Shown: piece by piece, positions 23,525 through 33,387 of the stretch | Position numbering within the stretch: the first letter of the stretch is position 1 | Layout of the letters: every line of letters starts with the position of its first letter | Assembly: GCF_050947875.1 (NCBI RefSeq) | Contig: NW_027460390.1 | Span: 744,001 to 808,000 of the forward strand | Origin: Dermacentor variabilis | Taxonomy: Eukaryota; Arthropoda; Arachnida; Ixodida; Ixodidae | DNA length: 64,000 nucleotides | Reading direction: 5' to 3' | Translations under genes and position numbers: made by a program | The notes under the pieces: generated by a model | The model's input: only the letters and a program-made list of their open reading frames with translations | Told to the model about the DNA's origin: nothing | Databases searched by the model: none

Positions 23525-25830
23525 ACTGTTTTGTATGGCTGCTTTTATAGAAGACGAAAGCCAAACTTCTCCAGGTTTAAGACTGGTTTTACGACAGCTA
23601 TGACAGAGCCAACTCCTTGGTGCATGCTTATGGTGACGAAGCCATCAGGAGCACTCCACACTTTTATGGATTACACAAAAACTGAACAAGCAAGCCCTAT
23701 GAGCCAATTCCTGCAGTAGACCATACCCTTCAGATACTACAAGTCACAGCTTGGTGTATGAAAAATTGATGCCCAAATTCAGGGTTTTGGCAAATCCCTC
23801 AAAATTACAGAAAGTTCTTGACCACCTTTACAGCACCATTCCGTTGGTTTCGCTTTAACTGCTCATGCGATTTGGTATCTGGTGTGCCCCAGATCAAACA
23901 CAATGGTATATGAATGATATTCATCCAGAACTTATATGTGTTGCTTGTCATATGGTAGAGGTTATCAGTTGGTGCTCAACTAAACATGAACACAACGACC
24001 TCTGCAGTACATTTGAGGGCACCCACTGTGCAAGAGCTGCCATCCACAAAGAGAAATGTAAGTTTGGCATCACAATAACATCCTACTTGGGGCACATGAA
24101 CGAAAACAAGCTCAAAGCTGTCACAGACATGCCAAGACCATCCTCCAGAAATACTGCTGCTAATGGGCATGACCACCTATCTAGGTTTATTCGCTCCTAA
24201 CATGCAAACACTACACCCATTGTCCAGCATGCTGTTTTCAAAGCATGGTTTGTCTGGAACCCACACAGGTTCCAGAATTCTCAAAATGGAAAGAAATACT
24301 TTCTTCAGATCCAGTGCTTGGCTGGTGCTCCTCAAAATGAGAGACCAGCTGCTAATCACAGCTGATGCTTTGTGCTGTGGTCTAGTTGCAGTGCTCAGCC
24401 AAAAGCAAGACGATGGGCAACATGTTACCAGATACGCCTCAAGATATTTTGCAGAGACAGAATGCCTGGCTATGTCCAGATATAGAAAGAAGTGCTTTCT
24501 TTCTTGCAAGCTCGAGATAAATTCTATAAATGGGGCAACAATCTGTTTCTCAATCTATAAAATGAGCACATGATTGATGCATTATGAGGCATAATGTACA
24601 TCTTAGGCAAAGACTTTCCCGCAGCTGATACACTGTGAAGTTCTCATGTGAAGGAGAATAACAGGCACCACAAGGGCCTACCAAGATTGAAGCCTATGCA
24701 TGCTGCCTCTCCCCACCTTCTTTACAACAATTGAAGAAAGAACAAGTGCTAGATTAATGCTGCTGCCAACTTTGCATTTTCACTCGAAAGAGCTGGACAA
24801 GGTGTTGCAAACTCTGAAAGAATTCTGGCTTTACAAGGACAATGTAGTCCAAGACATGTTGATATTTTGGCAATAAAACCATCGCGCCCAAGAAGCTACA
24901 GGAGCTTACCCACCCAGCACTTCTCACTTGAAGGCCACTTTGAAATCAAAAAATGCCTATCAAGATGACAAAGTGCTGCATCGTAAATACATACAAACAG
25001 CAAATGTCTTCAAGTCATGTCGTACATGCTAGCACCACAGGGCTAAGAGAAGGGTGACACTCCTGCAATTGGGATTCCGAGAAAAGCTGTTACAGAAGTT
25101 CACTATGGACATATTTTCTATTGGAGGGGTGTGGTGGCTCATCGTCACAAAATACTAGTAAGGGTATCCTGAGCTAGTACTGGCTAGTTTGACAGGACCT
25201 GTGGTTGCGACTCAATGCCTCTTTGTTTTCACAAGGCGTGCAATAGTGTAGTGGTCGTGAACCGCAACAAACTGTAGCTTCCAAAAGGGCGCAGCTCGCT
25301 GTTTGCAGAATTCATAAGAATTCCAACAAATGGCGTGCAGTCCACGCTACCAACAGCGCAATGATCTCACAGAAGCCACCATAAACTTATCCAAGAACTC
25401 CCTTGAGACGTCAGGTGATGCCTACAAGACACACGATTATAGACTGAGCCTTCTGAAAAATAGCTCCTCGCTAGTGCAAATGCTTACGAGCCAAAGGCTT
25501 AGGACTACACTTCCAGCTACTGCAAACAGCTTCTTTCCACAACTCCCGGACCCGAGGAAAATGAAAGTGCATGAGCAAAAGTGCAAGCAGAAACAGAAAA
25601 CTTACTCTGATGTTGGGCATGGCATACAAGATCTACCCAATTTGTATCCAGACATTAATGTCCGAGTAGTTGACCTGGAAAATGCAGGCACACTTCAGCA
25701 GCCAGGAGATAAGCCCAGGTGATAGTGGATAGACACGGACAAAAAGACCATTCATCTCAAACAGGACACAACGAGTGCCACTGCCTCTGGCTGCATAATC
25801 AAGGGTTCGATGAAAGTTCGGCTGGTCAGG
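23525..25830 (+). pseudogene. Ancient Gypsy pol fossil
   Basis: Heavily decayed but readable in pieces. TEPTPWCMLMVTKPSGAL near 23,608-23,660 is the palm/fingers region of reverse transcriptase. RFGIWCAPDQTQ near 23,866-23,900 corresponds to the PFGLxxAPxxFQ box. SYLGHMNENKLKAVTDMPRP near 24,085-24,145 is the thumb. LITADALCCGLVAVLSQKQDDGQH near 24,352-24,420 is the start of RNase H. Around 25,330-25,720 the C-terminal tail has LPDPRKMKVHEQKCKQKQK and RVVDLENAG. Every block needs a frame change or contains stops, so it is the oldest element here. The catalytic YxDD box is not readable. Confidence 0.7.
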
Positions 25831-25877
25831 CATGGAAACGAAAAAAAAAAAAAATGTGATCTAAGAAATAATAGTCA

Positions 25878-26200
25878 CACGACTATTATTTGCCGAGCAT
25901 GCGCAGGAACATAGTCACAAGATTGACTGGGACAATGCCACTGTTGTTGCCAAAGAAAAGAACATGTCATCCTGGCGGCTGCTAGAATTGCTAATCGTTC
26001 AATTGACGCCAGCTACGATGAACCGGACACCAGGGACTATGCCTGCCATTTACACATGTTCATTACGTCACATGCTGGCTACATAAGTGACGACGATTTC
26101 CTGTCCTACTCAGTGAACAAGGAACCCGTGTGTAGTTCCAAAACGTCGGGTTATACATCAGACTTGGTCAGTGACCGTGAACCCCCCTTCATGCCTCTGG
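25878..26200 (+). pseudogene. Penelope-like element fragment (C-terminal GIY-YIG region)
   Basis: An open stretch from about 25,891 to 26,070 reads AEHAQEHSHKIDWDNATVV, a charged linker and RLLELLIVQL, then TMNRTPGTMPAIYTC. The succession H-x-I-D-W, an acidic or arginine helix, and M-N-R-x-x-G is what I know from the C-terminal end of the endonuclease domain of Penelope-like retroelements. The GIY-YIG core itself is not seen. A stop follows near 26,080. The remainder to about 26,200 may be 3' sequence of the element. Confidence 0.5.
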
Positions 26201-28656
26201 CTAGGGGAGACGAACACAAGCAGCCACACGACTGTACCGAAGAGGTTCCGTTTTGTAGAGATCCTGGGCATCAACACCATAGAAGTGGACAATGCATAAC
26301 ACCAGCTAAGCAGTAAGCAACATGACCCTTTTTATACAGGGAAGGATGTGCTACAAAGATGCTTGTACTACTGTAACGCTAATGTGCATGCTTGTAGAAA
26401 ATGATCACAATAAAAAACTCACCTCTTGCCTTGTGCTCAATGTTGAGGCTACCATTCTGAATCACAATTACTTTATCCCACCTAGCTAACAGTTTGTCAA
26501 ATCTCAACGAGGTTTTAATAAGACTCTTGTCTCAACTACCCGAAACGCCAGTCTGTGTAGTAGTGTTACACAGTGTTGGGTTCAAATCTGCCATAATCAT
26601 GAATCCGAATGAACTTGCCCACATTTCAGTTATTCTGCAAAAGTATTTGGGATCACTTCGTTGCTTCTATATGCACTGCGGCAATCACAGCTGTGAAACA
26701 CATTTAGGTCGTACTGAAGATGTCAAAGACCATGTAACATATGTGCTGAAAGGAGCAATGACAACTTACGACATTGACAGATGCCATTCAGATGAGTGTT
26801 GCTGTGCCAGTCGAAATTGCTGCTTTGACAATGGCTAAACTTGAGACAGAATACCACGAGGCAAAGTGAAAAGAGAACAAAGGTGCATTTTTCAGCTACA
26901 TCACCTCATTGCTCCAATGCCCATGCATTTGATAATTCATTCATACAATGCGACGGCCTAGGCAAAGCCACGTTTGGATGAACCAATGTCTGCTTTTAAA
27001 CATCACAAAATTCCACTTTTTCACGCACTAACGAACAATTGGCAGGTTTGAGGATTTACGAGTGTCAAGAAATAGTGAATCTGTCATTCATGTGTTTACA
27101 CTTTGTCTCATTATCTTCGTATGATCAAGTGTATGCTTGAAAGCGCAGACACTACACTGCTGGCCTGCTAGCTAAACGCACTTTCAAGTGGCAGCTGGTG
27201 ATAGAAATCTTCGAGCATTTGTCTATAAAAACGCTCGCGTAGATTTCGCGGTATGCTCATGCGCTTTCAGTGCAACGCACTGCGTGACACCTGCCTGTCA
27301 GGCCGAGCAGGAGAGCGCCAAGGGACGAAACACCAAATTGTTCATTTGGCACTGTAAATACGTATGTCTCTATTATAGTGTGCCTGTATATACACTTCGA
27401 CGACGGCAATGATGCCACCGCTTGCAAAGTCGGCCAATTTAAAGAATGTGTCACAGCGTTCGCTTTCCATGTGTACAATCTAACACGGCGAGTCTCTTTT
27501 TTCATGCGGAAGCAGCCTTCTGGATCTAAAAACATTGATATCGCGAGCGCAACAGAACAAACGGGCGGTAGTGCGCATGAGGTTAAAATCGTAGTCCGCA
27601 AAATATGGGCTATAAAAAACGGCTCAAACACGTTACAGATGGGTGTCAATTTAAGGCGTGCAGTGCATTTAAAGCGTACTTTTAGCGAGAACTTCAGGCG
27701 GCGTGAAAAATGATGCCTAAGCATGCATAAATAACAAAAAAATTATGTACGTCCCAGATGAGTTGAAAGTGGTCGCGAACAGCTACCTTACCTGTCTATG
27801 TGAATGACAGGTGCAGCCTCTGAGCTTCTATACGATTCATATTCGGTATTCTATTGGGTACAAGAAAGAGTTATTACGAGGAAATATAAGGAACAGCTGG
27901 GGATAACCAAAAAAGCTGAGATGTACCATTGAAGCTCCCATGCTACGCTCACATCCAATTGACAGGAAGCCGCCATGGCACATTTTGACTACCGGAAATA
28001 GGTGGCGCTTAGAGCCTTAGAATTAGAGCTACATAAAGAAATGTTGAAACAGTTTTTCGTTTAAAATATTCTACGTGTTGCTTATTTTAATTGCCAGTTT
28101 TCGTTTTCATCCCTTGTCTAGAGAATCGCCAACAAAAAGCACAATTTACAAACTGTTGAGAACCGAAACCAGGGCGACGCACTCTTTGCGGGTACAGTTT
28201 TATTAACCTTGATGAATGCCTTGATGATAGTGCGCCGAAGCCAGCACATGCGTGCAAAGGCGATGGATGCTACGTTCATGAGAACAATATCTCGACATCG
28301 GTCAATGCTGCATAACATAAGCTTGCAGCTGTAGTTTTCACACATTTTTTACACATGGTATGCTTCGGTTCTTTTCGGATTTACTCTCCGACACATTTTA
28401 AACTGTGCCACTACGCACATGCCAACATTTCGTCACAATTTCTTTAAAGCGGCATTGAGTTCATCGAGTACACCGACAAAACATGCGTGGAAACGCTTTC
28501 GAGCACCTGTCTCAGCAATCCCGCCTCCCTCCGCTCCCGCCCCCCCCCCTTTTTTTTCCTATACCGCCGCTAATTAATGCACGTATAAGTTAACCTCCAC
28601 ATACAAATCACTCGTGGCGTGTCCCTTCACTCCGAATTAAGTCTGTGCTGTAAACT
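26201..28656. other. Cargo DNA, no gene recognised
   Basis: A GGGAAGGATGTGCT purine tract at about 26,339 and an AATAAAAAAC near 26,409 could be remnants of an LTR junction. A 114-codon ORF at 26,494-26,838 with a Cys-rich end, and overlapping ORFs of 111 and 155 codons on opposite strands at 27,257-27,724, match nothing I recognise. A C-run then T-run lies at about 28,540-28,558. Confidence 0.35.
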
Positions 28657-29455
28657 TACGTACGTACATGTACAGTGCTATACATCGCGGCTAGTCGCGT
28701 CGCAATCCCGTGTTTCTCTAGGTTTAACGCCCGTTCAATACCTATGTAGAATCCAACAATCGGTTTGCTCTGGCGCAGTTAGAAGACGATCGTCGTCGTG
28801 GTCTTTGCACACCACAAACGCGCCACGCACACACACACACACAACTAGATTGCGCAAAACGGCGCTGTTCCACGTTGCATCGCTTCGTTCGTGGTCGTGC
28901 TGTTTGCGCGAACGAACGCGTCACACACGCAACTCGATTGCTGTTTGCGCACGCCAAAACGCGATGTTCCATCTTTCGTTCGTGGTCGTGCTATTTGCGC
29001 ATACACATTCGTCACACGCGCAACTAAATTGCTCTTTGCACACACCAAGCGCGTCACACACACACAACTTCAATTGCCGTAAAACGCGCCGTTCCACCTT
29101 ATATCGCTTCGTTCGTGGTCGTGCTGCTTGCGTGCACGCACAATGAACCGCCTACTCTGCTACTCCGGCGAGTTGGCACAAACAATACTACCCACTGATA
29201 CATGCTGATACTACCACATACTATCTGCGCTATGGTACAGTGGCTAGAATGTAGCTATGGTATATTTCTATGGGCCCCGCGCGAGCGAGCGCATGGGGAC
29301 TAGGGCGTTTCAGGAGCTAGGTGCGTTTTTTACACGACACCTAGGGACCTACGCTCCCCTAGGGCGAAAAGTTACCTAGATATATAGTTCCCGTTGGTGC
29401 CGCGGGGGCGGCGCTGCAGTCGACCGGCTGCACAGGCGAGCGAATGTAAATGCGC
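28657..29455 (-). repeat. Right terminal inverted repeat of the giant insertion
   Basis: Reverse complement of 10,141-10,903, with the same order of outer unique block and inner CACGACCACGAACGAAG-bearing subrepeats (near 29,105, 28,975 and 28,882, with a degenerate copy near 28,787). It carries about 80 extra bp (roughly 29,185-29,265) absent from the left arm, and many substitutions, so the arms are much more diverged from each other than the two outer LTRs are. Confidence 0.85.
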
Positions 29456-29797
29456 GACCGGGCCGGCCCGGCGGATGCGTCACCTTCTAGTCTCAACGTG
29501 CCCGAGCGGCGCCGTCACGTGCGCCCCATCCAGAGCCGTTCCTTCTTGCCCTCAACTCCGAGAGTATAAAAGCAGCTGCCCCGGACGCCGAGAGAGGCTC
29601 CGATTTCTTCCGTCGAGTAACGTGCTCTCCCGTCTCTCCACTTCGGTCGACCTGACCGGCCGCTCTTTTGCGATGCTAGAATAAACAAGTTCTGTTAGCA
29701 GTCGACTCATGCTTTGCCAGGACCTTCGGATGCTTCCAGTTGTGCCCCAGGCCGCCAGGCCAACGCTACCCTTGGGGCTTGCGACCCAGATGCAACA
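29456..29797 (+). repeat. 5' LTR, right part (core promoter, R-U5) adjoining gag
   Basis: It continues the LTR from GACCGGGCC, the second copy of the 9-bp duplication, to GATGCAACA. It matches 33,639-33,983 except for four substitutions and a 3-bp deletion at AAGTTCTGTT. Confidence 0.9.
29565..29571 (+). promoter_or_regulatory. TATA box of the LTR
   Basis: TATAAAA followed by GCAGCTGC, conserved in the 3' LTR at 33,748-33,754. A poly(A) signal AATAAA follows at 29,680-29,685 (33,863-33,868 in the 3' LTR), giving the U3-R-U5 polarity expected for a plus-strand element. Confidence 0.7.
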
Positions 29798-30139
29798 ACT
29801 GATGCCAGCGGTGAGATTGCAACAACTGTTTGCCAGCGGTGAGATCGCGACAACGGAGGCCAGCAGCGAAGATATGCGGTCGACTGTATGCTGAGCAGCA
29901 CAACGACCATCCGGGAGCAGTGCAACGAGCCCTGTGTGATGACTGGTTGCCTGCAGCGGAACGACTGCGCTGAATTCTTGGCTGCGAGGTTTGGTGAGTG
30001 CGGGACTTTCTTCTTCTGAGTTTTGCCAGGCTTTTGTTAGTGTCAGAAACAGAACTGTTAATTGTGGTTGTCGTTGCTGCCGGGTTTGTTTACGCCAAGA
30101 CAATAGTAGGCAGTAGAGAAAGCAGCATTCAGAGCAGCC

Positions 30140-31175
30140 ATGCATTGGAAGTCGTTGCGCAAACCGAAATTGCTGGAGCTTGCAAGAGAGTTGGGTCTGG
30201 ATGTCTCAGACAAACTTAGAAAACCAGAACTGCTAAGGGCTATTCTTGAGTTGGAAGCTGAGGATGACGAGCTGTCGGAATGCCTTGAGACCATTGAGGA
30301 GAGAAAGACGCAAAAAGAGCAAAAAGAGAAAGACGAGCGCGAACGTAAAGAACAAAAAGAGAAAGAAAAATAGCGCGACCGTCAACACGCTTTGGAAATG
30401 AAGCGTCTTGAGGTAGAGATGGAACGCACTCGTAATGGAAGTCAGGCACACGGTGCAGGAGAACGAGTATCGTTCAAAATGACTGACCTGATGCGGCCGT
30501 TTAAGCTTGGAGAGGACATTGGTTTGTTCCTGGTTAACTTTGAGCGAACGTGCGAGAGGCAGGGGTTCTCTCAGGAAACGTGGCCACAGCGCTTGCTCAC
30601 TTTGTTACCCGGCGAGGCGGCCGACGTAGTCGCTCGCTTGAAGAGAGAGGAGGCAGAGGATTTCGACAAAGTGAAATCGAGTCTGCTAAAAAAGTACAGG
30701 CTGTCAGCGGAGGCGTTCCGTCGGAAGTTTCGGGAAAATGAGAAAGGCAGAAGTGAGTCATATACAGAGTTTGCCTACAGGCTTATGTCAAACATGCAGG
30801 AGTGGCTCAAAGAAGAGAAAGCGTTTGGTGACCACGAGAAAGTTCTGCAGTGTTTCGGGCTGGAACAGTTTTATAGTCGGTTACCTGAGAACGTGCGGTA
30901 CTGGATCTTGGATAGGCCAGACGTTAGTACGGTGGCTAAAGCCGCCGAGCTAGCCGAGGAGTTTGTGACGCGTCGGGCTCGCGGAGCTAAGGACGGTCAA
31001 AAGGGTGAATTTGGCTCCAAGTTTGAGAGGCCGAAGTTCACACCCATGAGAGCAAGGGGGGGGGGGGGGGGGGACACGTAGTGCGGATGCGAGTGAAAGC
31101 AGTCCGACCGAACGTAAGGAGACGGCGGCAGCCGAAGCCGAACGCAGAAAGCGGTTCGAGACGAGGCAAGCGCGC
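30140..31175 (+). pseudogene. Gag with SAP-like N-terminus and SCAN-like capsid region
   Basis: Starts at ATG 30,140. Residues about 5-40 (LRKPKLLELARELGLDV, then LRKPELLRAILEL) look like a SAP-type helix-turn-helix. A highly charged KEQKEK coiled-coil segment follows. From about 30,690 the region SAEAFRRKFRENEKG, with SYTEFAYRL, WLKEEKAF and LENVRYWI-type helices, resembles the SCAN domain, which is known to derive from the capsid of Gmr1-like Gypsy elements. Two defects are visible: an in-frame TAG at 30,371-30,373, and a frameshift at an 18-base G run (31,056-31,073), after which the coding frame continues to the zinc knuckle. Gag would assemble particles in the cytoplasm. This copy cannot make it intact. 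Confidence 0.8.
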
Positions 31176-32744
31176 GTGTGTTATACGTGCCAGAAGCCGG
31201 GTCACTTTTCGGAGCAGTGTCCAGAAACAAAAACAAAAGTCGTGTTTTTGTCATTATGCAGCACTGACGAGAACATGAAGCTTCTCGAGCCTTACATGCG
31301 AGACCTCCTCTTGAACGGGAAAGAGTGCCGAGTGCTTCGCGATTCCGCAGCTACGATGGATGTAGTTCACCCCTCTTACGTAGAACCCGATATGTTCACG
31401 GGCGAGTGCGCATGGATCAAGCAAGCCGTGGAAGCTCATAGCGTGTGTCTGCCCGTAGCAAAAGTGCTTATTGAAGGACCTTTCGGAGCACTTGAGACGG
31501 AGGCCGCAGTGTCATCTATGCTGCCCCCCCAGTACCCGTACCTATTTGCGAACAGGTCCGATCACCTGCGCGAGAAGGGGCTTTTGTTTGGTGAGGCTAG
31601 CGTTCAGGCCTTAACCAGAGCGAGAGTTCGGGAGCTCGCTGCAAAGGCGGTAGTTGCGGGGCCGACGTTGTCGAACAATGAGAAAGGGTCGGAGGCACAG
31701 CAAGCTGATGTTCAGAGCACGTCCGAACTGAATAAAATTGAGCCTGTAGCGTTGAATGCACCAGATACTGGAGAGGACATGCCCGACACGGGAAAGTTAG
31801 AAGAGCTATCTGCAGATTTGCTCATCGCGCCTACGTCAGATGGACTTAATAGGTTGCTAAAAGTCAGCCGGTCGGCTTTGATAGCCGAGCAAAAAAAGGA
31901 TGGCAGCCTAGAAAACATGCGCTGCAATGTCAAGGAAGGTATCGCCAAGAAAAATGCTCGTTTTGTGGAAAGAGGTGGGGTCCTGTACCGGAAGTATCTA
32001 GACCGCAGGGGAGTGGAGTTCGATCAGCTGATCGTGCCTCAGTGCTACCGTCAGGATCTGTTGCGCTTGTCGCACGGGGGTTCGTGGACCGGACACCTAG
32101 GAGTTAAGAAAACTAAGGACCGTCTCTTGCAAGAGTACTATTGGCCAGGGTGTTTTCGGGACGCAGACCACTTTGTGAGGACATGTGACACCTGTCAGCG
32201 GGTGGGCAAACCAGGGGACAAATCGAGGGCGCCGTTGAAGTTGGTACCTATCATTACGGAGCCTTTTAGACGGCTCGTTATTGATACAGTGGAACCTCTG
32301 CCGGTAACAACCACGGGGTACAGACACATTTTGACTGTGATCTGCCCAGCGACAAAGTTCCCTGAAGCAGTGCCGCTTAAAGAACTCAGCTCAGTTGAGA
32401 TAGTCAATGCACTACTGTCCATATTTGTGTGAGTTGGTTTTCCTGCGGAAATCCAGTCAGATCAGGGCACAGTGTTTACTAGCGCTTTGACGACAGCCTT
32501 TCTCGAAAGGTGCGGGGTAAAGCTGTTACACAGCTCAGTGTACCACACACAGTCGAATTCCGTTGAGAAGCTCCACTCCGTCATGAAGCGCGTGTTGAGA
32601 GCCTTGTGTTTTGAACAACAAACTGACTGGGAGCTGAGTCTGCCTGGGGTGATGTTTGCATTAAGGACCGCGCCGCATGCGGCTACGGGGTTTTCGCCAG
32701 CTGAGCTGGTGTACGGTCGCTCGCTGCGGTCTCCGCTTCGCATG
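31176..32744 (+). pseudogene. Zinc knuckle, protease remnant and integrase (Gmr1-like order)
   Basis: CYTCQKPGHFSEQC at 31,179-31,220 is a CCHC knuckle. A protease-like segment has CRVLRDSAATMDVV, where DSA replaces the usual DTG or DSG. A long variable linker follows. Integrase begins with the HHCC module (LSHGGSWTGHLG, then RTCDTCQ) near 32,070-32,200. The catalytic core has VIDTVEPLP, the second aspartate in QSDQGTVF at about 32,457, and the glutamate in SVEKLHSVMKRVLRAL near 32,565. An in-frame TGA at 32,430-32,432 interrupts the core. Integrase normally inserts element cDNA into chromosomes. It is followed directly by RNase H sequence, without reverse transcriptase. Confidence 0.8.
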
Positions 32745-32907
32745 CTTCGAGACAGATCACTGCCCTCTCCAATGGCTGCAGACCATCTCTTCCATAAATG
32801 GCCGCCTCCTGCGCTGGAGCCTCGCTTTGCAACAATATTCCTTTGAGGTGCGTTACAAAAAGGGGAGTCTCAACGGTAACGCCGATGGCTTAAGTCGAAG
32901 CCCCTAA
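32745..32907 (+). pseudogene. C-terminal end of RNase H, joined to integrase by deletion
   Basis: In the +1 frame relative to integrase, the sequence reads FETDHCPLQWLQ, then RLLRWSLALQQYSFEVRYKK and GNADGLSRSP, stopping at 32,905-32,907. This is the standard end of a Ty3/Gypsy RNase H. The abrupt passage from integrase C-terminus to the middle of RNase H around 32,745-32,752 means that reverse transcriptase and the start of RNase H have been deleted. The 3' UTR from 32,908 to 33,387 has no coding domain and ends in a G-rich polypurine tract (GGCGGGGCGG) before the LTR. Confidence 0.85.
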
Positions 32908-33387
32908 CGTAGGAATCACCCTCAAAGTTATTTGTTACTGATGTTTTCTTCCTGAGGCAGGATCTTTAACATATTGCTTTTGTTTAGTGTTTCAAAGTCA
33001 TGACGTGCTTTCTAGTGCAATTTTCCAATTTGTGGACGCGTTCTGAGTGCTGCTAGACTACTGTAAGGAACTAGGCAGTAGTATAAAAGGGGAAAGAGGC
33101 TGGCAAGGCTTAGTGAGGATTGTGTCGTGCTTGCTGACTGAGCGGTTCAGTTTCGGCGTAGTTCTAACGCTTGCTGGGAACAAGAACAAAAATGGCAACT
33201 CTCCCGAAGTCACTTTGCAGTGTCCTGTGTGAACCTGAACGTGAGAACGAGGCCTTCTCTGTGCGCTGCGCTCAAGAAACGCCGAGGGGCGACCGACTTC
33301 GGTCATGAGCATCATCGAGCGACATCCCTCCGGACAGCGGATGCAGCCCCCTGACCATCGGGATCTCCTTCTCCCGGCGGGGCGGTC

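Larger units (their letters stand above)
10141..29455. mobile_element. Giant inverted-repeat insertion (foldback- or Mutator-like), 19,315 bp
   Basis: The unit starts GCGCATTTACATTCGC and ends with the exact reverse complement, followed on both sides by the 9-bp duplication GACCGGGCC. Its terminal inverted repeats are 10,141-10,903 and 28,657-29,455. The cargo holds a Gypsy element (16,913-22,210), a Gypsy fossil (23,525-25,830), a Penelope-like fragment, a MITE and low-GC DNA without clear genes. Long repeat-rich inverted ends and a 9-bp duplication are known from Mutator-like and Drosophila foldback elements. Size and arm length also resemble Polintons, but those make 6-bp duplications and carry polymerase and integrase genes not seen here. 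No transposase is recognisable, so superfamily assignment is inference. Confidence 0.8.

Noticed and set aside
28619..29146. 175-codon plus-strand ORF
   Set aside because: It overlies the right inverted repeat and its subrepeats; no domain is recognisable.
10141..29455. Giant unit interpreted as a Polinton/Maverick
   Set aside because: Size and long inverted ends fit, but the duplication is 9 bp (or 7), not 6, the termini do not fit, and no DNA polymerase B, retroviral-type integrase of that family, capsid or packaging ATPase ORF is visible.
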